Positions 34,689-43,797 of a DNA stretch of 49,101 nt are shown piece by piece. The stretch's first letter is position 1. The number at the start of each line of letters is the position of its first letter. The notes under the pieces were generated by a model. That model had not been told where the DNA came from. It was given only the letters and a program-made list of their open reading frames with translations, and ran no database searches. The stretch comes from Shewanella sp. UCD-KL21 (GTDB taxonomy: Bacteria; Pseudomonadota; Gammaproteobacteria; Enterobacterales; Shewanellaceae). Position numbers and translations under genes: made by a program. The stretch spans positions 1-49,101 of the forward strand of contig NZ_MPHK01000027.1 of the NCBI RefSeq assembly GCF_001957135.1, in the 5' to 3' direction.

Positions 34689-35593
34689 ATAACAATATGA
34701 AAATCTCACTGGGCGCCATTAGCTATTGCTGGGACAAAGACACCACGGAACAATTTTATGACAAGGCAGCGCAAAGCCAAGTTGATACTATTTATTTAGG
34801 TGAAACCGTTTGCAGCAGACGCCGGTTAATGAAATTTAAAGATTACTTCGCCATCGCCACTATGCTCAAGCAATCGGGTAAAAATGTGGTGCTTTCAACC
34901 ATGGCATTAATCGAGGCACAATCTGAGCTCGGCGAACTTAAAAAGTATATCGATAATGGCGAATTAATCATTGAAGCCAATGATATGGCTGGCGTGCAAT
35001 TAGCCTCTGAGGCCAAACTGCCGTTCATTTGTGGCCCAACCATTAATAACTACAATCGAGCCAGCTTAGATATTTTGCATAAAATGGGCATGCAACGCTT
35101 TGTCATGCCATTTGAGTTATCAAAGTCATGGCTTGAAACCGTGATTGGTGAGGGCGAAAACACGCCGCAATTTGAAGTGGAAGTCATGGGCCATGGTTAT
35201 ATGCCACTGGCACATTCAGCGCGCTGCTTTACTGCCAAGCACTTTAATTTGAGTAAAGACAATTGTGAGACCATTTGTCAGCAACACCCCAAGGGAATTT
35301 TGGTGCAAACCCAAGAGCATCAGGATTTACTGAGACTCAACGGCATCCAAACTCAATCGGCTTCATTTGTTGATTTAACCGCTGAAATGATGCAAATGCA
35401 GCAAATGGGAGTGAACTACTTTAGAGTATCACCGAGCCAATTAGCCTGTATTGAGCTTGCAGATGAACTCACAAAGCGCTTAGCAAGCAGTGCTGAGACT
35501 CAAGATGATATTGCGATGAAAACTCGCGAGTTTGATCATAGCCAATCCTGTAACGGCTACTGGTTCGGTAGCGCCGGGTTACAACATATCTAG
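34679..35593 (+). CDS. ubiV: Oxygen-independent ubiquinone hydroxylation protein UbiV (U32)
   Basis: This is the partner of UbiU in the anaerobic ubiquinone pathway. Cysteines 45, 183, 196 and 200 keep the spacing of the E. coli cluster ligands (CSRRR, SARCF, then CETIC). The ATG at 34679 gives 304 aa and overlaps ubiU by 10 bp. An internal ATG at 34697 (MKISLGAISYCW) fits the N-terminus of homologues better and would put the first cysteine at position 39, as in E. coli, so the true start may be there. Neither has a textbook ribosome binding site; coupling to ubiU translation is likely. Confidence 0.94.
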   Translation: MAVNNNMKISLGAISYCWDKDTTEQFYDKAAQSQVDTIYLGETVCSRRRLMKFKDYFAIATMLKQSGKNVVLSTMALIEAQSELGELKKYIDNGELIIEANDMAGVQLASEAKLPFICGPTINNYNRASLDILHKMGMQRFVMPFELSKSWLETVIGEGENTPQFEVEVMGHGYMPLAHSARCFTAKHFNLSKDNCETICQQHPKGILVQTQEHQDLLRLNGIQTQSASFVDLTAEMMQMQQMGVNYFRVSPSQLACIELADELTKRLASSAETQDDIAMKTREFDHSQSCNGYWFGSAGLQHI

Positions 35594-35741
35594 TCAGTTG
35601 CTGAGTTTTGAGGCTAATGCAAGGCAGTGAATAAATAACGCTGTAAGCTTTAGCCTCTTTTCTTACAAGGCTCTTATAACAAGTCTCCTACTTACAGGGC
35701 GCTTACTGATAAGTATCCTACTGACCAGTATTGCCCAAGAG

Positions 35742-36497
35742 TCACACCTTTGGCTTATCAGCTTTACTTTGCCCCTGAGGCAGAAAATAGCAGCGACAAA
35801 TGCTCAAAACCCACAACCATGTAGTTATAATGCTTAGCCAAAATAAGATGGATAACCACCAAGTTTGCGGTTTAGGAGACTGCGACACAATGGCTTGAAA
35901 TAGTAGCCCTTCAGAGAATGGGTTCTCACCTAAACTCCCGCCCCAATATGGCCAAGTTAAAATAGCGCCGTGGATCACCGCCATTAAACCAGCAAACACC
36001 AATGGCAGCATATATTGGGCTTGACGCATAATGACACCGTTTACCAAACCCAGTAATGCACTGATTAAGCCAAAATAAATAAAAATAGACACGGCTCGAA
36101 TATGTAAGTGATAAACATTGAGGGGAAACAGCCCTGTGGCAGCAAGGGCAAGAAAAGTCACGATAAGAGCCAGCCAAAATAACCGACCAGTAATGGTACG
36201 GTTTATTTGTAGGCCAAATAAAGCACTCATCGTCAGACTTAAGCTACCAAAAAATAGCCCGCCGTTAATCAATAAGGCAGAAGATGAGCGGTTATAAGTC
36301 CCCAGCTCACTGATTGAAAATTGCAGTAAACTATACTTATCGCCATGCTGCATATGCTCAATAATCACAGATGAGCCAATCCCCATAAAAAGCCCCAACA
36401 GGCCTAATAAACCAAACAGGTAAGCTAATCGAGCAATTTTTTCGTTTTTACTTATTATCACTGCGTATCTTGTTCCTTGTAAATTCGGCTCTATCAT
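35742..36497 (-). CDS. DUF998 family membrane protein
   Basis: This 251-aa polytopic inner-membrane protein has six to seven hydrophobic helices. The first, AYLFGLLGLLGLFMGIGSSV, is followed by HGDKYSLLQFSISELGTYNR. The SELG sequence in a loop after helix 1 and the later TGLFPLN are the features I associate with DUF998. No enzymatic function is known for this family. It is a single gene, convergent with ubiV and divergent from the YjiH-like gene. Confidence 0.75.
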   Translation of the reverse strand: MIEPNLQGTRYAVIISKNEKIARLAYLFGLLGLLGLFMGIGSSVIIEHMQHGDKYSLLQFSISELGTYNRSSSALLINGGLFFGSLSLTMSALFGLQINRTITGRLFWLALIVTFLALAATGLFPLNVYHLHIRAVSIFIYFGLISALLGLVNGVIMRQAQYMLPLVFAGLMAVIHGAILTWPYWGGSLGENPFSEGLLFQAIVSQSPKPQTWWLSILFWLSIITTWLWVLSICRCYFLPQGQSKADKPKV

Positions 36498-36882
36498 ACT
36501 TAATCGACATTGATAAAAACGCTATCGACATCTAATGTTTACAATTCAGTCAATTACCTCACCATTGAAAAACACAGCACCACAACAATCCAACAACTAG
36601 CCACCCATACATTGTAATAACAATAAACCGCACTAACAACAACAATATAACATATTGATTACAAAGAAAATAATACGTGCAATCCGGTTCAGAATCGATA
36701 CAATATAGATAAGCATAAAAAGCCCATAATTATTCGTTTTGGTGAATAGTTTTACTTAGAATAAATAAGCAGGTAACCTTGCCTCGCTTAGTTATCCTAC
36801 GATTGGGCAATTAAAATTTCCCATAAGACGGTTTGATTAAATCAACCATGATTATTTCGTTAATTGGTAAGGCATATAGAAA
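36498..36882. other. Divergent intergenic region DUF998 / yjiH-like
   Basis: No gene is visible in these 385 bp, which are very AT-rich and have an A/C-biased stretch (36560-36660). TTGATTAAATCAA at 36831-36843 is a perfect 13-bp palindrome that resembles an FNR site but has a 3-bp instead of a 4-bp spacer. Confidence 0.35.
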
Positions 36883-38241
36883 GTGACTCAAGAAAAACCA
36901 AAATATAATCTCAAAACAATACTTACCTTTATCATTCCGTCACTTATCGGATTGCTATTGTTTATGACACCCATTAGTTACGATGGCGCTATCACCATTC
37001 CGATTGCTGTGGTATCTAAATTTGTGCAAAACCAATTCGCTGATATATTACCTTTGGTTGTAACCTGTATCGTGGTCTTTATGGCTATCGTGTCGGTGCT
37101 CACTAAACTGATAAACCCCAAATTAGTTCGTAAGAACCCGTTTTTGCATTCACTGCTGAATGTCTCACCATTTTGGTTGTTAGTACGTGTCTTAGGGGCA
37201 GTATTCATTGTCTTAACCTACTTAGAGATTGGTTCAGAAGTGATTTACTCAGCTGATACCGGTGCCTTGGTACTCAATGACCTACTACCAGTACTACTGT
37301 CAGTGTTCATTTTTGCAGGCATGCTATTGCCGCTATTACTTAACTTCGGTCTCTTAGAGTTTTTCGGCACCATGCTAACCAAGTTAATGCGCCCTATCTT
37401 CAACCTTCCAGGAAGAAGCGCCATTGACTGTATGGCATCATGGTTAGGCGATGGCAGTGTTGGTATTTTAATGACCAACAAGCAGTATGAAACCCGTCTT
37501 TATACCGAACGTGAAGCGGCCGTAATTGGTACTACCTTCTCAGCAGTATCTATTACTTTTAGTTTAGTGGTTATCTCTCAAGTTAAACTTGAGCACTTAT
37601 TTGTGCCTTTTTACTTAACCGTATGTTTAGCCGGTTTCGCCGCTGCGATTATCGTACCTAAATTACCACCGCTATCATGGAAAAAAGATTTATATATCGA
37701 TAATACTCCACGTCACCCAGATGATGAAATGATCCCACAAGGTCATGGCGTAATGTCTTGGGGCTTTGAGCAGGCAATCAATAAAGCCTCTCGTGCTGGT
37801 GGCGTTAAACAGGTATTAACCGAAGGCGTTAAGAACGTGGTTGATATGGTATTTGGTATTATTCCTGTGGTTATGGCCATTGGTACCATCGCATTAGTAT
37901 TAGCTGAAAATACGCCAATTTTTAACTATTTAGGCATGCCGTTTATTCCACTGCTCGAATTACTGCAAATACCTGAGGCCGATGTTGCTTCCACAACAAT
38001 TGTGGTGGGCTTTGCCGACATGTTCTTGCCTTCAATTTTAGCCAGCTCAATTGAGTCAGACTTAACCCGCTTTGTGATTGCGGCCTTGTCTGTCACCCAA
38101 TTAATTTATATGAGTGAAGTCGGCGCATTACTGATTGGTAGTAAAATCCCAGTAAACTTCTTCGAGTTATTTGTGATTTTCATTTTACGTACCTTAGTGA
38201 CATTACCGGTTATTGCCCTTTGCGGACACTTACTGATTTAG
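36883..38241 (+). CDS. YjiH-like membrane protein (nucleoside-recognition/Gate domains)
   Basis: This 452-aa protein has about ten hydrophobic helices. I recognise the YjiH family from LLPVLLSVFIFAGMLLPLLL, the Gate-type segment AIDCMASWLGDGSVGILMTN, and VDMVFGIIPVVMAIGTIALV in the second half. Function in the family is unproven, although transport is likely. Translation starts at GTG (36883) with TAAGG upstream. A strong terminator ends the gene 29 bp after the stop. Confidence 0.85.
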   Translation: MTQEKPKYNLKTILTFIIPSLIGLLLFMTPISYDGAITIPIAVVSKFVQNQFADILPLVVTCIVVFMAIVSVLTKLINPKLVRKNPFLHSLLNVSPFWLLVRVLGAVFIVLTYLEIGSEVIYSADTGALVLNDLLPVLLSVFIFAGMLLPLLLNFGLLEFFGTMLTKLMRPIFNLPGRSAIDCMASWLGDGSVGILMTNKQYETRLYTEREAAVIGTTFSAVSITFSLVVISQVKLEHLFVPFYLTVCLAGFAAAIIVPKLPPLSWKKDLYIDNTPRHPDDEMIPQGHGVMSWGFEQAINKASRAGGVKQVLTEGVKNVVDMVFGIIPVVMAIGTIALVLAENTPIFNYLGMPFIPLLELLQIPEADVASTTIVVGFADMFLPSILASSIESDLTRFVIAALSVTQLIYMSEVGALLIGSKIPVNFFELFVIFILRTLVTLPVIALCGHLLI

Positions 38242-38270
38242 TCGCTTGATTCGAGCTATAAAATGAATAC

Positions 38271-38297
38271 AAAAAAGGAGCCCGCGGCTCCTTTTTT
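38271..38297. terminator. Bidirectional terminator yjiH-like / radA
   Basis: AAAAAAGGAGCC (38271-38282) and GGCTCCTTTTTT (38286-38297) pair perfectly around CGC. It sits between two convergent genes and has T-runs in both directions. Confidence 0.93.
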
Positions 38298-38322
38298 AAT
38301 ACTAAACAACCAGTTAATCACG

Positions 38323-39696
38323 TTAGTTAATCAATTCCAGTAACTCATGAATGGTTTTAATCGGATGAATTTTAGCGCCTAGCCCTTCCATTGATTTATG
38401 GTAATTACGATGGGGAATATACACCTCGGTAAAACCATGTTGCACCGCTTCTTTTACCCGCGGCACACCACTATCAATCGGTCTAACATCACCATTCAAA
38501 CTCAGTTCACCCATAATGCAGGTGGTTCTGGGCACCACAAAGTCGTTCAAGCTACTGAGTAATGCCGTCACTAAGGCTAAATCAATACAGGTTTCTGATT
38601 CATCAATCTTCAAGCCACCCACCAAATTAAAATAAGTATCATGATAAATCTTGGTGCGAGTATGTTTGCGTAACACCCCTGTGAGCATTTTAATCCGGTT
38701 CATGTTCAACCCCACACAAACCCGCTGCGGAAACTCGCCTTCGGTTTCAGTGGTTAGGCATTGAATTTCGAGTAATAAGTTACGATTGCCTTTACGGATA
38801 CAGGTAATGGCCGCACCGGGGGATTCAGTGGTTGAGCCAGAAAGGAAAATCTCACTGGGGTTATCAACACTTATCATACCGCGCTCGGTCATCTTAAAAA
38901 TGCCCACGGTATCCACATCACCAAAACGGTTTTTATTGGCCCTTAATGTTCTAATCTGGCCATCATTGCATTCAATATGGGTCAGACAATCGACAATGTG
39001 AATAAGCGTTTGCGGGCCAGCGGTTTCATTGTTTTTATTAACGTGCGCCACTAAAAACATGGTGACATTATTTTGCTTACAATATTGAGTTAATGCCTGC
39101 GCGCAGCTTTTAACTTGTGATGGCGAGCCCGGGCTTCCATTGGCGCTTTCAGACACCACCGCTTGGATTGAGTCGATAACAGCAAACTTAACCTGTTTAG
39201 CATCCAGCTCAGCAATAATCGCCTCAACGCTGGTTTCAGCCATTAAATATAAGTTCTCTTCGTTATAACTGAGCTTTAAGCGGTTAACACGGTTTTTGAA
39301 CTGGGACAGTGACTCTTCAGCGGTACAATATAATGACGGCATAACTTGCGACATGCGAGCAATTAAATCGGACAGTAAAGTGGTTTTACCCGCACCAGGA
39401 TCGCCTGAAATAATATTCACTGAGCCCGTGGTTAAGCCACCGCATAAGACCCTATCTAGCTCACCAATGCCGGTGAGCATTTTTTGGGCTTCAAACTCTT
39501 CCACTTCATGGAGTTTTTTTGAGCCGCCGCCGACAGAGCCTGCATAACCCGCAACCGAATTGGCCGAGGATTTAACCGCCGAAATGCGCACTTCTGAAAT
39601 GGTATTCCACTCTTGGCAGGCATTGCACTGTCCTTGCCAGCGAGGAAAATCTTGTCCGCACTCATTACACACATACGCTGTTTTATTTTTTGCCAT
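38323..39696 (-). CDS. radA: DNA repair protein RadA
   Basis: RadA/Sms (457 aa) is a DnaB-like helicase that promotes branch migration in recombination. It has a zinc finger CNEC...CNAC (Cys10, Cys13, Cys24, Cys27) and a RecA-like ATPase core with Walker A GDPGAGKTT (98-106). The RadA-specific KNRFG motif is at 255-259. A C-terminal Lon-protease-like domain starts near residue 290 (FPQRVCVGLNMNRIKMLTGV). The length matches the family. It is convergent with the YjiH-like gene and divergent from the PilZ gene. Confidence 0.97.
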   Translation of the reverse strand: MAKNKTAYVCNECGQDFPRWQGQCNACQEWNTISEVRISAVKSSANSVAGYAGSVGGGSKKLHEVEEFEAQKMLTGIGELDRVLCGGLTTGSVNIISGDPGAGKTTLLSDLIARMSQVMPSLYCTAEESLSQFKNRVNRLKLSYNEENLYLMAETSVEAIIAELDAKQVKFAVIDSIQAVVSESANGSPGSPSQVKSCAQALTQYCKQNNVTMFLVAHVNKNNETAGPQTLIHIVDCLTHIECNDGQIRTLRANKNRFGDVDTVGIFKMTERGMISVDNPSEIFLSGSTTESPGAAITCIRKGNRNLLLEIQCLTTETEGEFPQRVCVGLNMNRIKMLTGVLRKHTRTKIYHDTYFNLVGGLKIDESETCIDLALVTALLSSLNDFVVPRTTCIMGELSLNGDVRPIDSGVPRVKEAVQHGFTEVYIPHRNYHKSMEGLGAKIHPIKTIHELLELIN

Positions 39697-39922
39697 AGAT
39701 CACTTTTGTCAGATTGCTGCTTATGGGATTTAAGCACTTATTAATTTATTAAATTTACACAGCTCAATTGTTAAGCTAATGGTGCAAAAATCGCATTATT
39801 ACCTTAGCTTTAACAGACACCTAGGCTAATTTTGTATAAAGTAAGCCTGATGCTAGCCGATAAGATTACCAGTCACGCATGCAATTATCACCTTTATCTG
39901 AGCCCTCAATAGAAAAGAAGCC

Positions 39923-42304
39923 ATGAGTTTAGAAGATCATAGTCAGCTTATAGAGCAATTAAAGCCACTTTTAATGGAACCTGATTTTAAGGATGCCTTT
40001 GAAATGTTTACGGCTGACGAATCAAACTCGACTCGATTTTTATTGAAAATGGAATTAAATCGCATTGCGGTGATTTGCACTCGGATCATTGATTTACGTG
40101 ATAAAAGCGATCTCGAATGTGAAGAAGTTCAGGTTGGAAAACTACGTCATTTTCTCGATAATCCAGCAAAGCTTTCCTTGCTAGAAGCGCTGCAGCTGTA
40201 TCGCAATAAGTATACCGTTGGCGTTTATGAGCATGTACTCAACCAGCACAAATTACGCAAAGAAAAGTCTCGCCAAAACAATCAGCAACCTGCAGCACAA
40301 ACCTCCGAGTTAACTGTGCCTGGGGTGGTTTTAGGCAGCTATTTTAACCGTAGCGAAGAGCGAATGAATTACAGTATTCGTATTTCAGCCTCGCAAACAG
40401 GCGGCGCCGAAGTTAATGGCGCCAGCTTAGATTTATCTGTCGGTGGCGCCAGAGTTCGCTTACCTGCTGACATTCGCTTTGATCAAGATAAACCGCTGCG
40501 CATTAAATTACTTGAATTAAACGAAGAGTATTTTTTTGACGATCTCCAAAAAGGTATCGACTATAAAATCGTCGATATACAACACAAAGATGATAGTGCC
40601 ATATTGCGCCTATGCCGTATTGGAGAAAGTAACGAGCTCGATAACTTATTAACCCAGCTGATCCGCAGTTACCGCTTTCGCTATAAAGTGGATGTCAACG
40701 ATGTCATTGTCAATGCAACCGGGCTTGGGTTTGAACGCCATTATTTGCCGCTACTAGCTCACCTTCCCATTTATATCAGTTTAAATGACGGTAAACCGAC
40801 CATTAGCCATTTGCTATTAAGTCAAGGCAACCAAGCTTCATTACAATATTTTCAAGATGAGCAAGAGGTTAATCAACTACCCGGCTTACTGACCAATAAT
40901 CGCTTAGTCAATCTCATTAAGCACCCACAAGACAGTGACCATAGTTTATTTTTTTGCTTCACCTACCAAGCAAACGACACAACCCAATACTTTTCAACCT
41001 CGCTTTATGAGTTAAAGCAACATGATACCTTAGGGTTATTCCTTGGCTTTGGCGCAAGCAAAACGAGTTGGCGGGTGTTCAAAGTAAGCCAACAAAGCAT
41101 TGACCATAAACTGAATTATAAAACGTCGACGCTACCTGGGGATGAAACCCACTACTCAGCGCTAGTTGAACAACAACTGGCAGGCTTTAGCTACGTGCTG
41201 CAGTTAATCGATTTAACTAATGAGCAGGCTCAAGCTGATTATCAAACTTGGTTTCCTGCAAATGATAACGTCAATAAGCTGAAAAAGTTTAACCAAACTA
41301 AGCTCAAACAAAACAGCATAAAACGTCTATCAATGCCCTTTAGCGAGCGACGACGAGAAGCGCGTTACGCCTTTAAAACCTTGGTAGATATTGAGCACAA
41401 CAAGCTTACAGCGCGTGGGATAAGCCATGACATATCCAGCCGTGGACTGCAGTTTTCTTTAGATGATGCTCTTAACCTCAAAACCCCAGCAGATGTGTTA
41501 CTTAGTTTTCCTAAACTGCAGCAAATTGCAGGCAAGACATCACTGTCTAACTTGCCATATCGATTGATCCGCAGCCGTAATAATGATCAAACCCTGCATT
41601 TGTCGGCCAACATAGGTCACGAGCCCCATGCTGGAGTTGAGTTTATCAACAAACTCATTAACCATAATCGCGATAAACTTGAGCAATTATCAGATAGCGA
41701 AGGCGAGTTAAAAGAGCTAGCCGATGGCATGAAAAACTTACTCCTAAGACAGTTGGTTAATGTGCCCTTTTTTGTAGAAAAAACGCAAAAATCGGCGCAA
41801 CTGTCATGCTTAGGGGTTGGCGTAAAAACTGATGCTATTAGCCATTTATTTGCCGCAGGCTCCACTAAACCATTAAGTTATAATCTGACACCATTATTTA
41901 ATGAAACCCAGTTTAAGCAGCTCATTATTGATCCGGTGCGGACAATGAAACCCATTGATGGTTTGAAATATATAGAGATATTCCTGCAGGTGTCTCGTCA
42001 AGGTAGAGGAGCGATTAACATTCAATCTCAGTTAGTCAACGACTTCACTAGCCGAGATGCTCAAATTGCCTTTGTGCGCCACGCTAAAGCTGTTGGCCGC
42101 TTTATGGCATTACGGGTTTATTATGGCGCAACTGAAAAACCAGATATGAGCTATATTCGCAGCGAAATGGAATATATTGCCACCCATGCTCCCCACAGAG
42201 CAAAACAGCTAGAAGCCCAGTTATGGCGGGTTTTAGGGGCTGGAGAACTGATAGACATTAGTGCTGAAGTTGAAATGAGATATCCAGAGTTACACCAAGC
42301 CTGA
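39923..42304 (+). CDS. Large PilZ-domain protein
   Basis: This 793-aa cytoplasmic protein has at least two PilZ domains, the cyclic-di-GMP receptor fold. The first (about residues 140-230) has RSEER followed by LDLSVGGARVRLP. The second (about 470-580) has ERRREARYAF followed by ISHDISSRGLQFSL and later HAGVEFINKLI. Both fit the RxxxR and (D/N)xSxxG ligand motifs. The N-terminal 140 residues are helical, and the C-terminal 200 residues are unassigned. Neither signal peptide nor membrane helix is visible. Its last codons and stop form the first unit of a tandem repeat that fills the gap to the next gene. Confidence 0.85.
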   Translation: MSLEDHSQLIEQLKPLLMEPDFKDAFEMFTADESNSTRFLLKMELNRIAVICTRIIDLRDKSDLECEEVQVGKLRHFLDNPAKLSLLEALQLYRNKYTVGVYEHVLNQHKLRKEKSRQNNQQPAAQTSELTVPGVVLGSYFNRSEERMNYSIRISASQTGGAEVNGASLDLSVGGARVRLPADIRFDQDKPLRIKLLELNEEYFFDDLQKGIDYKIVDIQHKDDSAILRLCRIGESNELDNLLTQLIRSYRFRYKVDVNDVIVNATGLGFERHYLPLLAHLPIYISLNDGKPTISHLLLSQGNQASLQYFQDEQEVNQLPGLLTNNRLVNLIKHPQDSDHSLFFCFTYQANDTTQYFSTSLYELKQHDTLGLFLGFGASKTSWRVFKVSQQSIDHKLNYKTSTLPGDETHYSALVEQQLAGFSYVLQLIDLTNEQAQADYQTWFPANDNVNKLKKFNQTKLKQNSIKRLSMPFSERRREARYAFKTLVDIEHNKLTARGISHDISSRGLQFSLDDALNLKTPADVLLSFPKLQQIAGKTSLSNLPYRLIRSRNNDQTLHLSANIGHEPHAGVEFINKLINHNRDKLEQLSDSEGELKELADGMKNLLLRQLVNVPFFVEKTQKSAQLSCLGVGVKTDAISHLFAAGSTKPLSYNLTPLFNETQFKQLIIDPVRTMKPIDGLKYIEIFLQVSRQGRGAINIQSQLVNDFTSRDAQIAFVRHAKAVGRFMALRVYYGATEKPDMSYIRSEMEYIATHAPHRAKQLEAQLWRVLGAGELIDISAEVEMRYPELHQA

Positions 42305-42435
42305 GTTGCTTCAAACCTGAATTATTCAAACCTGAGCTACCCAAACCTGAGTTACTTCAAACCTGAGTTACCCAAACCTGAGTTACTTCAAAACCTGAGT
42401 GACCAAAACCTGAGTGACCCAAACCTAAATTATTT
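42297..42435. repeat. Nine-unit minisatellite, 15-17 bp period
   Basis: The consensus is AAACCTGAGTTAC followed by TTC or CCC. The units start at 42297, 42313, 42328, 42343, 42359, 42374, 42391, 42406 and 42421. The first unit (AAGCCTGAGTTGCTTC) contains the last codon and TGA stop of the PilZ gene; the last unit is the most diverged. TTC-ending and CCC-ending units alternate in the middle, suggesting expansion by roughly 31-bp pairs. Confidence 0.93.
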
Positions 42436-42471
42436 AAGCTAGCGCTTATCGCTGCAGTTTATGTTTAGTTT

Positions 42472-43368
42472 CTACTTAGCCAAACTGTCATACCAGTTTT
42501 TTACTAACGGGAAATGATCATCTACTGCGCTTTTGTCGGTTAACATGCCTGCATGGGTGTAGTCCCGCTTAAAGCCGCGATGTTTAGCCAGTAACGTATA
42601 CTCAGCGGCCACCATCTGACACTCACCCATCATATCTTGCACATCTGAAGGGTTACCTAACACACGGTCCTTTTTGGCGGCTAAAAACCAACAAGGCGGC
42701 CAAGTCACCTGCTTAGCTGCAGCGGCATAATCAAAGTTGTCATGGCAATCGACCCAATCACCTTTTACCCAATCTATGGTTTGTCTTAATGATTGCCGGC
42801 TTTCATTGTCCATACCCACACGATATTTATCTGCCGCTAAATAGCCATCCGCTTTTGACAATAATGGCGCTAATCGATTCCAAAATAAATCCACCATCAT
42901 GGTTTTACGCAGAGACTTAATTTTGATGGTTCTTTTACTGCCAAAGGTCACAAATGAAGCCACTTGATTACGCACCTTAGCTAAGCGAACATAACAGCTC
43001 GCCATTAACACCCCGCCCCATGAGTGCGCGCACCAATGCACTTTACTTGCTGATGAATGGGATAAAATAAACTCATTGGCAAGGGGCAGCTGCTCTAAAA
43101 TCACTTCGGTTTGACCTAAGGAATAGGCAGCACTGATTTTGGGCTCACTTAATCCTCTGCCTGCCGTATCGAGTATATACACATCAAAACCTTGCCTCGC
43201 TAAATAACAACCTAAGCCTTTGCCCGAGGCGCTGTAAAACACCCGCCCATTGGACATTGCGCCATGTAGCATCAAAATGGGCATGCCTTTCGCCAAGCTA
43301 GGGTTTGCTTTGATATGCCGAATATGAAGACGACCATTGCGATAGGGAATAAAATGTGACTGCTGCAT
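42472..43368 (-). CDS. Alpha/beta hydrolase
   Basis: This 298-aa alpha/beta-hydrolase-fold protein has the oxyanion segment PILMLHGAMSNGRVFYS and the nucleophile elbow WCAHSWGGVLMAS (Ser in HSW). Likely acid and base positions are KKDRVLGNPSD and the C-terminal DYTHAGMLTD, where His follows the usual order. There is no signal peptide, so it is probably cytoplasmic. The substrate cannot be predicted. It converges on the PilZ gene across the minisatellite. Confidence 0.87.
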   Translation of the reverse strand: MQQSHFIPYRNGRLHIRHIKANPSLAKGMPILMLHGAMSNGRVFYSASGKGLGCYLARQGFDVYILDTAGRGLSEPKISAAYSLGQTEVILEQLPLANEFILSHSSASKVHWCAHSWGGVLMASCYVRLAKVRNQVASFVTFGSKRTIKIKSLRKTMMVDLFWNRLAPLLSKADGYLAADKYRVGMDNESRQSLRQTIDWVKGDWVDCHDNFDYAAAAKQVTWPPCWFLAAKKDRVLGNPSDVQDMMGECQMVAAEYTLLAKHRGFKRDYTHAGMLTDKSAVDDHFPLVKNWYDSLAK

Positions 43369-43560
43369 GGGAATGAATACGACTATTTTGAGTGTATGAA
43401 CTTAATACGGTAATCAGTGTAAATGTTAATTACAAGTTAATTAGAGTAATAAACCTAATCAAGATAAAAAAATGGCTCACTTAAAACTTAAAGTGAACCA
43501 TTTAAAACTGCTCTCAGCCAATATCTAAATGGCTAAGAGTCGATGAAATTGATGCTCGCT
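43369..43560. other. Gap between alpha/beta hydrolase and the serB-tail repeats
   Basis: This stretch carries the leftward serB-side terminator (43466-43503) and a small hairpin AGCCA/TGGCT (43517-43535). No gene is visible. Confidence 0.4.
43466..43503 (-). terminator. Leftward terminator beyond serB and its repeats
   Basis: On the minus strand, AAATGGTTCACTT pairs with AAGTGAGCCATTT, with one mismatch, across an 8- to 12-base AT loop, and is followed by a T-run. It is about 245 bp from the serB stop, so the serB transcript should include the repeat copies. Confidence 0.75.
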
Positions 43561-43797
43561 GCATCTTTAGGCTTGCAAGTAATACACTAAAGTAATAAAC
43601 AAGGCAGCGTAAATCCAAGTTATTGATGCTTGAAGCTCTTTACCCTTGCAGCGTATTTAGGCTTGCAAGTAATACACTAAAGTAATAAACAAAGCTGCGT
43701 AAATCCAAGTTATTGATACTTACAGCTCTTTACGCTCGCTGCATCTTTAGGCTTGCAAGTAATACACTAAGCAGCGTAAATCCAAGTTATTGATACT
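43561..43797. repeat. 90-bp tandem repeat derived from the 3' end of serB
   Basis: Unit A (43561-43650) and unit B (43651-43740) are 90 bp each and nearly identical. Unit C (43741 onward) is the 3' end of serB itself and matches for about 57 bp. TTTAGGCTTGCAAGTAATAC and TAAATCCAAGTTATTGAT occur in all three. Unit C lacks 13 bases (AGTAATAAACAAG) present in A and B, which changes where the serB frame ends. Confidence 0.93.

Noticed and set aside
42297..43797. CRISPR array
   Set aside because: The repeats are directly tandem, with no unique spacers, and no cas genes are nearby.
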